Origin: Lepturacanthus savala
Taxonomy: Eukaryota > Chordata > Actinopteri > Scombriformes > Trichiuridae
DNA length: 64,000 bases
Direction of reading: 5' to 3'
Assembly (NCBI GenBank): GCA_030544235.1
Contig: CM060464.1
Location: 33,871,602 to 33,935,601 of the forward strand
Below, piece by piece: positions 31,718 through 45,331 of the stretch; the stretch's first letter is position 1, and every line of letters begins with the position of its first letter. Both the position numbers and the translations under genes were made by a program. The notes beneath the pieces were generated by a model. That model did not search any database and had not been told where the DNA came from. It was given only the letters and a program-made list of their open reading frames with translations.

Positions 31718-33608
31718 TTGGGATCAGAAATTCACCTGGAAAAGCTATTGTTTTCATGTGGTTTGTGTTTTAAAGTTTTTATTGCTCCATTTGCATTCTC
31801 TCGGTCTGAAGAGCACAAAAAGACAAAATGCTATGTAGACCTAAATCAGTACAATATTTTTATAGAAAATCTTATTTACCTTTTACTTTATGTGAAATGG
31901 TATAGTTTTGGATCAGAAATTCACCTGGAAAAGCTATTGTTTTCATGTGGTTTGTGTTTTAAAGTTTTTATTGCTCCATTTGCATTCTCTCGGTCTGAAG
32001 AGCACAAAAAGACAAAATGCTATGTAGGCCTAAATCAGTACAATATTTTTACAGAAAATCTCATTTACCATTTACTATATGTTAAATGGTATAGTTTTGG
32101 ATTAGAAATTCACCTGGAAAAACTATTGTTTTCATGTGGTTTGTGTTTTAAAGTTTTTATTGCTCCATATGCATTCTCTCGGTCTGAAGAGCACAAAAAC
32201 ACAAAATGCTATGTAGACCTAAATCAGTACAATATTTTTAGAGAAAATCTTATTTACCTTTTACTTTATGTGAAATGGTATAGTTTTGGATCAGAAATTC
32301 ACCTGGAAAAGCTATTGTTTTCATGTGGTTTGTGTTTTAAAGTTTTTATTGCTCCATATGCATTCTCTCGGTCTGAAGAGCACAAAAAGACAAAAAGCTA
32401 TGTAGGCCTAAATCAATACAATATTTTTATAAACAATCTTATTTACCTTTTACTTTATGTGAAATGGTATAGTTTTGTTTCAGAAATTCACCTGGAAAAG
32501 CTATTGTTTTCATCTGGTTTGTGTTTTAAAGTTTTTATTGCTCCATATGCATTCTCTCGGTCTGAAGAGCACAAAAAGACAAAAAGCTATGTAGGCCTAA
32601 ATCAGTACAATATTTTTATAGAAAATCTTATTTACCTTTTACTTTATGTGAAATGGTATAGTTTTGGATCAGAAATTCACCTGGAAAAGCTATTGTTTTC
32701 ATGTGGTTTGTGTTTTAAAGTTTTTATTGCTCCATTTGCATTCTCTCGGTCTGAAGAGCACAAAAAGACAAAATGCTATGTAGGCCTAAATAAGTACAAT
32801 ATTTTTATAAACAATCTTATTTACCTTTTACTATATGTAAAATGGTATAGTTTGGGATCAGAAATTCACCTGGAAAAGCTATTGTTTTCATGTGGTTTGT
32901 GTTTTAAAGTTTTTATTGCTCCATTTGCATTCTCTCGGTCTGAAGAGCACAAAAAGACAAAATGCTATGTAGGCCTAAATCAGTACAATATTTTTACAGA
33001 AAATCTCATTTACCATTTACTATATGTAAAATGGTATAGTTTTGGATCAGAAATTCACCTGGAAAAGCTATTGTTTTCATGTGGTTTGTGTTTTAAAGTT
33101 TTTATTGCTCCATTTGCATTCTGTCGGTCTGAAGAGCACAAAAAGACAAAATGCTATGTAGGCCTAAATCAGTACAATATTTTTATAGAAAATCTTATTT
33201 ACCATTTACTTTATGTGAAATGGTATAGTTTTGGATCAGAAATTCACCTGGAAAAGCTATTGTTTTCATGTGGTTTGTGTTTTAAAGTTTTTATTGCTCC
33301 ATTTGCATTCTCTCGGTCTGAAGAGCACAAAAAGACAAAATGCTATGTAGGCCTAAATCAGTACAATATTTTTACAGAAAATCTCATTTACCATTTACTA
33401 TATGTGAAATGGTATAGTTTTGGATTAGAAATTCACCTGGAAAAACTATTGTTTTCATGTGGTTTGTGTTTTAAAGTTTTTATTGCTCCATATGCATTCT
33501 CTCGGTCTGAAGAGCACAAAAAGACAAAATGCTATGTAGGCCTAAATAAGTACAATATTTTTTATAAACAATCTTATTTACCTTTTACTATATGTAAAAT
33601 GGTATAGT
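31718..33608 (+). repeat. Higher-order block 2, 10 monomers
   Basis: Contains the private variants 'gttttgtttcag' (32472) with 'catctggtttg', and 'attctgtcgg' (about 33119). The last six monomers, ending in a T6 unit at 33558, match the tails of blocks 3 to 7. Confidence 0.85.
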
Positions 33609-35310
33609 TTGGGATCAGAAATTCACCTGGAAAAGCTATTGTTTTCATGTGGTTTGTGTTTTAAAGTTTTTATTGCTCCATTTGCATTCTCTCGGTCTGA
33701 AGAGCACAAAAAGACAAAATGCTATGTAGGCCTAAATCAGTACAATATTTTTATAGAAAATCTTATTTACCTTTTACTTTATGTGAAATGGTATAGTTTT
33801 GGATCAGAAATTCACCTGGAAAAGCTATTGTTTTCATGTGGTTTGTGTTTTAAAGTTTTTATTGCTCCATTTGCATTCTCTCGGTCTGAAGAGCACAAAA
33901 AGACAAAATGCTATGTAGGCCTAAATCAGTACAATATTTTTACAGAAAATCTCATTTACCATTTACTATATGTAAAATGGTATAGTTTTGGATCAGAAAT
34001 TCACCTGGAAAAGCTATTGTTTTCATGTGGTTTGTGTTTTAAAGTTTTTATTGCTCCATATGCATTCTCTCGGTCTGAAGAGCACAAAAAGACAAAAAGC
34101 TATGTAGGCCTAAATCAATACAATATTTTTATAAACAATCTTATTTACCTTTTACTTTATGTGAAATGGTATAGTTTTGTTTCAGAAATTCACCTGGAAA
34201 AGCTATTGTTTTCATCTGGTTTGTGTTTTAAAGTTTTTATTGCTCCATATGCATTCTCTCGGTCTGAAGAGCACAAAAAGACAAAAAGCTATGTAGGCCT
34301 AAATCAGTACAATATTTTTATAGAAAATCTTATTTACCTTTTACTTTATGTGAAATGGTATAGTTTTGGATCAGAAATTCACCTGGAAAAGCTATTGTTT
34401 TCATGTGGTTTGTGTTTTAAAGTTTTTATTGCTCCATTTGCATTCTCTCGGTCTGAAGAGCACAAAAAGACAAAATGCTATGTAGGCCTAAATAAGTACA
34501 ATATTTTTATAAACAATCTTATTTACCTTTTACTATATGTAAAATGGTATAGTTTGGGATCAGAAATTCACCTGGAAAAGCTATTGTTTTCATGTGGTTT
34601 GTGTTTTAAAGTTTTTATTGCTCCATTTGCATTCTCTCGGTCTGAAGAGCACAAAAAGACAAAATGCTATGTAGGCCTAAATCAGTACAATATTTTTACA
34701 GAAAATCTCATTTACCATTTACTATATGTAAAATGGTATAGTTTTGGATCAGAAATTCACCTGGAAAAGCTATTGTTTTCATGTGGTTTGTGTTTTAAAG
34801 TTTTTATTGCTCCATTTGCATTCTGTCGGTCTGAAGAGCACAAAAAGACAAAATGCTATGTAGGCCTAAATCAGTACAATATTTTTATAGAAAATCTTAT
34901 TTACCATTTACTTTATGTGAAATGGTATAGTTTTGGATCAGAAATTCACCTGGAAAAGCTATTGTTTTCATGTGGTTTGTGTTTTAAAGTTTTTATTGCT
35001 CCATTTGCATTCTCTCGGTCTGAAGAGCACAAAAAGACAAAATGCTATGTAGGCCTAAATCAGTACAATATTTTTACAGAAAATCTCATTTACCATTTAC
35101 TATATGTGAAATGGTATAGTTTTGGATTAGAAATTCACCTGGAAAAACTATTGTTTTCATGTGGTTTGTGTTTTAAAGTTTTTATTGCTCCATATGCATT
35201 CTCTCGGTCTGAAGAGCACAAAAAGACAAAATGCTATGTAGGCCTAAATAAGTACAATATTTTTTATAAACAATCTTATTTACCTTTTACTATATGTAAA
35301 ATGGTATAGT
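33609..35310 (+). repeat. Higher-order block 3, 9 monomers
   Basis: Repeats 'gttttgtttcag' (34174) and 'ctgtcgg' (34823), both exactly 1,702 bp after their positions in block 2. T6 unit at 35260. Confidence 0.85.
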
Positions 35311-38300
35311 TTGGGATCAGAAATTCACCTGGAAAAGCTATTGTTTTCATGTGGTTTGTGTTTTAAAGTTTTTATTGCTCCATTTGCATTCTCTCGGTCT
35401 GAAGAGCACAAAAAGACAAAATGCTATGTAGGCCTAAATCAGTACAATATTTTTATAGAAAATCTTATTTACCTTTTACTTTATGTGAAATGGTATAGTT
35501 TTGGATCAGAAATTCACCTGGAAAAGCTATTGTTTTCATGTGGTTTGTGTTTTAACGTTTTTATTGCTCCATTTGCATTCTCTCGGTCTGAAGAGCACAA
35601 AAAGACAAAATGCTATGTAGGCCTAAATAAGTACAATATTTTTATAAACAATCTTATTTACCTTTTACTATATGTAAAATGGTATAGTTTGGGATCAGAA
35701 ATTCACCTGGAAAAGCTATTGTTTTCATGTGGTTTGTGTTTTAAAGTTTTTATTGCTCCATATGCATTCTCTCGGTCTGAAGAGCACAAAAAGACAAAAT
35801 GCTATGTAGGCCTAAATCAGTACAATATTTTTACAGAAAATCTCATTTACCATTTACTATATGTAAAATGGTATAGTTTGGGATCAGAAATTCACCTGGA
35901 AAAGCTATTGTTTTCATGTGGTTTGTGTTTTAAAGTTTTTATTGCTCCATATGCATTCTCTCGGTCTGAAGAGCACAAAAAGACAAAATGCTATGTAGGC
36001 CTAAATAAGTACAATATTTTTATAAACAATCGTATTTACCTTTTACTATATGTAAAATGGTATAGTTTGGGATCAGAAATTCACCTGGAAAAGCTATTGT
36101 TTTCATGTGGTTTGTGTTTTAAAGTTTTTATTGCTCCATATGCATTCTCTCGGTCTGAAGAGCACAAAAAGACAAAATGCTATGTAGGCCTAAATCAGTA
36201 CAATATTTTTACAGAAAATCTCATTTACCATTTACTATATGTAAAATGGTATAGTTTGGGATCAGAAATTCACCTGGAAAAGCTATTGTTTTCATGTGGT
36301 TTGTGTTTTAACGTTTTTATTGCTCCATTTGCATTCTCTCGGTCTGAAGAGCACAAAAAGACAAAATGCTATGTAGGCCTAAATCAGTACAATATTTTTA
36401 CAGAAAATCTCATTTACCATTTACTATATGTAAAATGGTATAGTTTTGGATCAGAAATTCACCTGGAAAAGCTATTGTTTTCATGTGGTTTGTGTTTTAA
36501 AGTTTTTATTGCTCCATATGCATTCTCTCGGTCTGAAGAGCACAAAAAGACAAAATGCTATGTAGACCTAAATCAGTACAATATTTTTATAGAAAATCTT
36601 ATTTACCTTTTACTTTATCTGAAATGGTATAGTTTTGGATCAGAAATTCACCTGGAAAAGCTATTGTTTTCATGTGGTTTGTGTTTTAAAGTTTTTATTG
36701 CTCCATTTGCATTCTCTCGGTCTGAAGAGCACAAAAAGACAAAATGCTATGTAGGCCTAAATCAGTACAATATTTTTACAGAAAATCTCATTTACCATTT
36801 ACTATATGTGAAATGGTATAGTTTTGGATTAGAAATTCACCTGGAAAAACTATTGTTTTCATGTGGTTTGTGTTTTAAAGTTTTTATTGCTCCATATGCA
36901 TTCTCTCGGTCTGAAGAGCACAAAAAGACAAAATGCTATGTAGACCTAAATCAGTACAATATTTTTAGAGAAAATCTTATTTACCTTTTACTTTATGTGA
37001 AATGGTATAGTTTTGGATCAGAAATTCACCTGGAAAAGCTATTGTTTTCATGTGGTTTGTGTTTTAAAGTTTTTATTGCTCCATATGCATTCTCTCGGTC
37101 TGAAGAGCACAAAAAGACAAAAAGCTATGTAGGCCTAAATAAGTACAATATTTTTATAAACAATCTTATTTACCTTTTACTATATGTAAAATGGTATAGT
37201 TTGGGATCAGAAATTCACCTGGAAAAGCTATTGTTTTCATGTGGTTTGTGTTTTAAAGTTTTTATTGCTCCATATGCATTCTCTCGGTCTGAAGAGCACA
37301 AAAAGACAAAAAGCTATGTAGGCCTAAATCAATACAATATTTTTATAAACAATCTTATTTACCTTTTACTTTATGTGAAATGGTATAGTTTTGTTTCAGA
37401 AATTCACCTGGAAAAGCTATTGTTTTCATCTGGTTTGTGTTTTAAAGTTTTTATTGCTCCATATGCATTCTCTCGGTCTGAAGAGCACAAAAAGACAAAA
37501 AGCTATGTAGGCCTAAATCAGTACAATATTTTTATAGAAAATCTTATTTACCTTTTACTTTATGTGAAATGGTATAGTTTTGGATCAGAAATTCACCTGG
37601 AAAAGCTATTGTTTTCATGTGGTTTGTGTTTTAAAGTTTTTATTGCTCCATTTGCATTCTCTCGGTCTGAAGAGCACAAAAAGACAAAATGCTATGTAGG
37701 CCTAAATAAGTACAATATTTTTATAAACAATCTTATTTACCTTTTACTATATGTAAAATGGTATAGTTTGGGATCAGAAATTCACCTGGAAAAGCTATTG
37801 TTTTCATGTGGTTTGTGTTTTAAAGTTTTTATTGCTCCATTTGCATTCTCTCGGTCTGAAGAGCACAAAAAGACAAAATGCTATGTAGGCCTAAATCAGT
37901 ACAATATTTTTACAGAAAATCTCATTTACCATTTACTATATGTAAAATGGTATAGTTTTGGATCAGAAATTCACCTGGAAAAGCTATTGTTTTCATGTGG
38001 TTTGTGTTTTAAAGTTTTTATTGCTCCATTTGCATTCTGTCGGTCTGAAGAGCACAAAAAGACAAAATGCTATGTAGGCCTAAATCAGTACAATATTTTT
38101 ATAGAAAATCTTATTTACCATTTACTTTATGTGAAATGGTATAGTTTTGGATCAGAAATTCACCTGGAAAAGCTATTGTTTTCATGTGGTTTGTGTTTTA
38201 AAGTTTTTATTGCTCCATTTGCATTCTCTCGGTCTGAAGAGCACAAAAAGACAAAATGCTATGTAGGCCTAAATCAGTACAATATTTTTACAGAAAATCT

Positions 38301-38524
38301 CATTTACCATTTACTATATGTGAAATGGTATAGTTTTGGATTAGAAATTCACCTGGAAAAACTATTGTTTTCATGTGGTTTGTGTTTTAAAGTTTTTATT
38401 GCTCCATATGCATTCTCTCGGTCTGAAGAGCACAAAAAGACAAAATGCTATGTAGGCCTAAATAAGTACAATATTTTTTATAAACAATCTTATTTACCTT
38501 TTACTATATGTAAAATGGTATAGT
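35311..38524 (+). repeat. Higher-order block 4, 17 monomers
   Basis: Introduces the 'tttaacgttttt' variant (about 35554 and 36310), which adds a second CpG to the monomer, and a 'ttatctgaaatgg' variant (about 36616). It carries 'gttttgtttcag' at 37388 and 'ctgtcgg' at 38037, each 3,214 bp after block 3. T6 unit at 38474. Confidence 0.85.
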
Positions 38525-41360
38525 TTGGGATCAGAAATTCACCTGGAAAAGCTATTGTTTTCATGTGGTTTGTGTTTTAAAGTTTTTATTGCTCCATTTG
38601 CATTCTCTCGGTCTGAAGAGCACAAAAAGACAAAATGCTATGTAGGCCTAAATCAGTACAATATTTTTATAGAAAATCTTATTTACCTTTTACTTTATGT
38701 GAAATGGTATAGTTTTGGATCAGAAATTCACCTGGAAAAGCTATTGTTTTCATGTGGTTTGTGTTTTAAAGTTTTTATTGCTCCATTTGCATTCTCTCGG
38801 TCTGAAGAGCACAAAAAGACAAAATGCTATGTAGGCCTAAATAAGTACAATATTTTTATAAACAATCTTATTTACCTTTTACTATATGTAAAATGGTATA
38901 GTTTGGGATCAGAAATTCACCTGGAAAAGCTATTGTTTTCATGTGGTTTGTGTTTTAAAGTTTTTATTGCTCCATATGCATTCTCTCGGTCTGAAGAGCA
39001 CAAAAAGACAAAATGCTATGTAGGCCTAAATCAGTACAATATTTTTACAGAAAATCTCATTTACCATTTACTATATGTAAAATGGTATAGTTTGGGATCA
39101 GAAATTCACCTGGAAAAGCTATTGTTTTCATGTGGTTTGTGTTTTAAAGTTTTTATTGCTCCATATGCATTCTCTCGGTCTGAAGAGCACAAAAAGACAA
39201 AATGCTATGTAGGCCTAAATAAGTACAATATTTTTATAAACAATCTTATTTACCTTTTACTATATGTAAAATGGTATAGTTTGGGATCAGAAATTCACCT
39301 GGAAAAGCTATTGTTTTCATGTGGTTTGTGTTTTAAAGTTTTTATTGCTCCATATGCATTCTCTCGGTCTGAAGAGCACAAAAAGACAAAATGCTATGTA
39401 GGCCTAAATCAGTACAATATTTTTACAGAAAATCTCATTTACCATTTACTATATGTAAAATGGTATAGTTTGGGATCAGAAATTCACCTGGAAAAGCTAT
39501 TGTTTTCATGTGGTTTGTGTTTTAACGTTTTTATTGCTCCATTTGCATTCTCTCGGTCTGAAGAGCACAAAAAGACAAAATGCTATGTAGGCCTAAATCA
39601 GTACAATATTTTTACAGAAAATCTCATTTACCATTTACTATATGTAAAATGGTATAGTTTTGGATCAGAAATTCACCTGGAAAAGCTATTGTTTTCATGT
39701 GGTTTGTGTTTTAAAGTTTTTATTGCTCCATATGCATTCTCTCGGTCTGAAGAGCACAAAAAGACAAAATGCTATGTAGACCTAAATCAGTACAATATTT
39801 TTATAGAAAATCTTATTTACCTTTTACTTTATCTGAAATGGTATAGTTTTGGATCAGAAATTCACCTGGAAAAGCTATTGTTTTCATGTGGTTTGTGTTT
39901 TAAAGTTTTTATTGCTCCATTTGCATTCTCTCGGTCTGAAGAGCACAAAAAGACAAAATGCTATGTAGGCCTAAATCAGTACAATATTTTTACAGAAAAT
40001 CTCATTTACCATTTACTATATGTGAAATGGTATAGTTTTGGATTAGAAATTCACCTGGAAAAACTATTGTTTTCATGTGGTTTGTGTTTTAAAGTTTTTA
40101 TTGCTCCATATGCATTCTCTCGGTCTGAAGAGCACAAAAAGACAAAATGCTATGTAGACCTAAATCAGTACAATATTTTTAGAGAAAATCTTATTTACCT
40201 TTTACTTTATGTGAAATGGTATAGTTTTGGATCAGAAATTCACCTGGAAAAGCTATTGTTTTCATGTGGTTTGTGTTTTAAAGTTTTTATTGCTCCATAT
40301 GCATTCTCTCGGTCTGAAGAGCACAAAAAGACAAAAAGCTATGTAGGCCTAAATCAGTACAATATTTTTATAGAAAATCTTATTTACCTTTTACTTTATG
40401 TGAAATGGTATAGTTTTGGATCAGAAATTCACCTGGAAAAGCTATTGTTTTCATGTGGTTTGTGTTTTAAAGTTTTTATTGCTCCATTTGCATTCTCTCG
40501 GTCTGAAGAGCACAAAAAGACAAAATGCTATGTAGGCCTAAATAAGTACAATATTTTTATAAACAATCTTATTTACCTTTTACTATATGTAAAATGGTAT
40601 AGTTTGGGATCAGAAATTCACCTGGAAAAGCTATTGTTTTCATGTGGTTTGTGTTTTAAAGTTTTTATTGCTCCATATGCATTCTCTCGGTCTGAAGAGC
40701 ACAAAAAGACAAAATGCTATGTAGGCCTAAATCAGTACAATATTTTTACAGAAAATCTCATTTACCATTTACTATATGTAAAATGGTATAGTTTTGGATC
40801 AGAAATTCACCTGGAAAAGCTATTGTTTTCATGTGGTTTGTGTTTTAAAGTTTTTATTGCTCCATTTGCATTCTGTCGGTCTGAAGAGCACAAAAAGACA
40901 AAATGCTATGTAGGCCTAAATCAGTACAATATTTTTATAGAAAATCTTATTTACCATTTACTTTATGTGAAATGGTATAGTTTTGGATCAGAAATTCACC
41001 TGGAAAAGCTATTGTTTTCATGTGGTTTGTGTTTTAAAGTTTTTATTGCTCCATTTGCATTCTCTCGGTCTGAAGAGCACAAAAAGACAAAATGCTATGT
41101 AGGCCTAAATCAGTACAATATTTTTACAGAAAATCTCATTTACCATTTACTATATGTGAAATGGTATAGTTTTGGATTAGAAATTCACCTGGAAAAACTA
41201 TTGTTTTCATGTGGTTTGTGTTTTAAAGTTTTTATTGCTCCATATGCATTCTCTCGGTCTGAAGAGCACAAAAAGACAAAATGCTATGTAGGCCTAAATA
41301 AGTACAATATTTTTTATAAACAATCTTATTTACCTTTTACTATATGTAAAATGGTATAGT
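38525..41360 (+). repeat. Higher-order block 5, 15 monomers
   Basis: Nearly identical, monomer by monomer, to block 7; the clearest difference is one CATATGCAT versus CATTTGCAT site near 40678. 'ctgtcgg' at 40873, T6 unit at 41310. Confidence 0.85.
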
Positions 41361-42495
41361 TTGGGATCAGAAATTCACCTGGAAAAGCTATTGTTTTCAT
41401 GTGGTTTGTGTTTTAAAGTTTTTATTGCTCCATTTGCATTCTCTCGGTCTGAAGAGCACAAAAAGACAAAATGCTATGTAGGCCTAAATCAGTACAATAT
41501 TTTTATAGAAAATCTTATTTACCTTTTACTTTATGTGAAATGGTATAGTTTTGGATCAGAAATTCACCTGGAAAAGCTATTGTTTTCATGTGGTTTGTGT
41601 TTTAAAGTTTTTATTGCTCCATTTGCATTCTCTCGGTCTGAAGAGCACAAAAAGACAAAATGCTATGTAGGCCTAAATAAGTACAATATTTTTATAAACA
41701 ATCTTATTTACCTTTTACTATATGTAAAATGGTATAGTTTGGGATCAGAAATTCACCTGGAAAAGCTATTGTTTTCATGTGGTTTGTGTTTTAAAGTTTT
41801 TATTGCTCCATTTGCATTCTCTCGGTCTGAAGAGCACAAAAAGACAAAATGCTATGTAGGCCTAAATCAGTACAATATTTTTACAGAAAATCTCATTTAC
41901 CATTTACTATATGTAAAATGGTATAGTTTTGGATCAGAAATTCACCTGGAAAAGCTATTGTTTTCATGTGGTTTGTGTTTTAAAGTTTTTATTGCTCCAT
42001 TTGCATTCTGTCGGTCTGAAGAGCACAAAAAGACAAAATGCTATGTAGGCCTAAATCAGTACAATATTTTTATAGAAAATCTTATTTACCATTTACTTTA
42101 TGTGAAATGGTATAGTTTTGGATCAGAAATTCACCTGGAAAAGCTATTGTTTTCATGTGGTTTGTGTTTTAAAGTTTTTATTGCTCCATTTGCATTCTCT
42201 CGGTCTGAAGAGCACAAAAAGACAAAATGCTATGTAGGCCTAAATCAGTACAATATTTTTACAGAAAATCTCATTTACCATTTACTATATGTGAAATGGT
42301 ATAGTTTTGGATTAGAAATTCACCTGGAAAAACTATTGTTTTCATGTGGTTTGTGTTTTAAAGTTTTTATTGCTCCATATGCATTCTCTCGGTCTGAAGA
42401 GCACAAAAAGACAAAATGCTATGTAGGCCTAAATAAGTACAATATTTTTTATAAACAATCTTATTTACCTTTTACTATATGTAAAATGGTATAGT
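41361..42495 (+). repeat. Higher-order block 6, 6 monomers
   Basis: Corresponds to the first two and the common tail monomers of blocks 5 and 7, with nine internal monomers missing. It looks like a deletion derivative from unequal exchange. 'ctgtcgg' at 42008, T6 unit at 42445. Confidence 0.85.
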
Positions 42496-45331
42496 TTGGG
42501 ATCAGAAATTCACCTGGAAAAGCTATTGTTTTCATGTGGTTTGTGTTTTAAAGTTTTTATTGCTCCATTTGCATTCTCTCGGTCTGAAGAGCACAAAAAG
42601 ACAAAATGCTATGTAGGCCTAAATCAGTACAATATTTTTATAGAAAATCTTATTTACCTTTTACTTTATGTGAAATGGTATAGTTTTGGATCAGAAATTC
42701 ACCTGGAAAAGCTATTGTTTTCATGTGGTTTGTGTTTTAAAGTTTTTATTGCTCCATTTGCATTCTCTCGGTCTGAAGAGCACAAAAAGACAAAATGCTA
42801 TGTAGGCCTAAATAAGTACAATATTTTTATAAACAATCTTATTTACCTTTTACTATATGTAAAATGGTATAGTTTGGGATCAGAAATTCACCTGGAAAAG
42901 CTATTGTTTTCATGTGGTTTGTGTTTTAAAGTTTTTATTGCTCCATATGCATTCTCTCGGTCTGAAGAGCACAAAAAGACAAAATGCTATGTAGGCCTAA
43001 ATCAGTACAATATTTTTACAGAAAATCTCATTTACCATTTACTATATGTAAAATGGTATAGTTTGGGATCAGAAATTCACCTGGAAAAGCTATTGTTTTC
43101 ATGTGGTTTGTGTTTTAAAGTTTTTATTGCTCCATATGCATTCTCTCGGTCTGAAGAGCACAAAAAGACAAAATGCTATGTAGGCCTAAATAAGTACAAT
43201 ATTTTTATAAACAATCTTATTTACCTTTTACTATATGTAAAATGGTATAGTTTGGGATCAGAAATTCACCTGGAAAAGCTATTGTTTTCATGTGGTTTGT
43301 GTTTTAAAGTTTTTATTGCTCCATATGCATTCTCTCGGTCTGAAGAGCACAAAAAGACAAAATGCTATGTAGGCCTAAATCAGTACAATATTTTTACAGA
43401 AAATCTCATTTACCATTTACTATATGTAAAATGGTATAGTTTGGGATCAGAAATTCACCTGGAAAAGCTATTGTTTTCATGTGGTTTGTGTTTTAACGTT
43501 TTTATTGCTCCATTTGCATTCTCTCGGTCTGAAGAGCACAAAAAGACAAAATGCTATGTAGGCCTAAATCAGTACAATATTTTTACAGAAAATCTCATTT
43601 ACCATTTACTATATGTAAAATGGTATAGTTTTGGATCAGAAATTCACCTGGAAAAGCTATTGTTTTCATGTGGTTTGTGTTTTAAAGTTTTTATTGCTCC
43701 ATATGCATTCTCTCGGTCTGAAGAGCACAAAAAGACAAAATGCTATGTAGACCTAAATCAGTACAATATTTTTATAGAAAATCTTATTTACCTTTTACTT
43801 TATCTGAAATGGTATAGTTTTGGATCAGAAATTCACCTGGAAAAGCTATTGTTTTCATGTGGTTTGTGTTTTAAAGTTTTTATTGCTCCATTTGCATTCT
43901 CTCGGTCTGAAGAGCACAAAAAGACAAAATGCTATGTAGGCCTAAATCAGTACAATATTTTTACAGAAAATCTCATTTACCATTTACTATATGTGAAATG
44001 GTATAGTTTTGGATTAGAAATTCACCTGGAAAAACTATTGTTTTCATGTGGTTTGTGTTTTAAAGTTTTTATTGCTCCATATGCATTCTCTCGGTCTGAA
44101 GAGCACAAAAAGACAAAATGCTATGTAGACCTAAATCAGTACAATATTTTTAGAGAAAATCTTATTTACCTTTTACTTTATGTGAAATGGTATAGTTTTG
44201 GATCAGAAATTCACCTGGAAAAGCTATTGTTTTCATGTGGTTTGTGTTTTAAAGTTTTTATTGCTCCATATGCATTCTCTCGGTCTGAAGAGCACAAAAA
44301 GACAAAAAGCTATGTAGGCCTAAATCAGTACAATATTTTTATAGAAAATCTTATTTACCTTTTACTTTATGTGAAATGGTATAGTTTTGGATCAGAAATT
44401 CACCTGGAAAAGCTATTGTTTTCATGTGGTTTGTGTTTTAAAGTTTTTATTGCTCCATTTGCATTCTCTCGGTCTGAAGAGCACAAAAAGACAAAATGCT
44501 ATGTAGGCCTAAATAAGTACAATATTTTTATAAACAATCTTATTTACCTTTTACTATATGTAAAATGGTATAGTTTGGGATCAGAAATTCACCTGGAAAA
44601 GCTATTGTTTTCATGTGGTTTGTGTTTTAAAGTTTTTATTGCTCCATTTGCATTCTCTCGGTCTGAAGAGCACAAAAAGACAAAATGCTATGTAGGCCTA
44701 AATCAGTACAATATTTTTACAGAAAATCTCATTTACCATTTACTATATGTAAAATGGTATAGTTTTGGATCAGAAATTCACCTGGAAAAGCTATTGTTTT
44801 CATGTGGTTTGTGTTTTAAAGTTTTTATTGCTCCATTTGCATTCTGTCGGTCTGAAGAGCACAAAAAGACAAAATGCTATGTAGGCCTAAATCAGTACAA
44901 TATTTTTATAGAAAATCTTATTTACCATTTACTTTATGTGAAATGGTATAGTTTTGGATCAGAAATTCACCTGGAAAAGCTATTGTTTTCATGTGGTTTG
45001 TGTTTTAAAGTTTTTATTGCTCCATTTGCATTCTCTCGGTCTGAAGAGCACAAAAAGACAAAATGCTATGTAGGCCTAAATCAGTACAATATTTTTACAG
45101 AAAATCTCATTTACCATTTACTATATGTGAAATGGTATAGTTTTGGATTAGAAATTCACCTGGAAAAACTATTGTTTTCATGTGGTTTGTGTTTTAAAGT
45201 TTTTATTGCTCCATATGCATTCTCTCGGTCTGAAGAGCACAAAAAGACAAAATGCTATGTAGGCCTAAATAAGTACAATATTTTTTATAAACAATCTTAT
45301 TTACCTTTTACTATATGTAAAATGGTATAGT
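42496..45331 (+). repeat. Higher-order block 7, 15 monomers
   Basis: Second copy of the block 5 pattern, same length (2,836 bp). 'tttaacgttttt' at about 43492, 'ctgtcgg' at 44844, T6 unit at 45281. Confidence 0.85.
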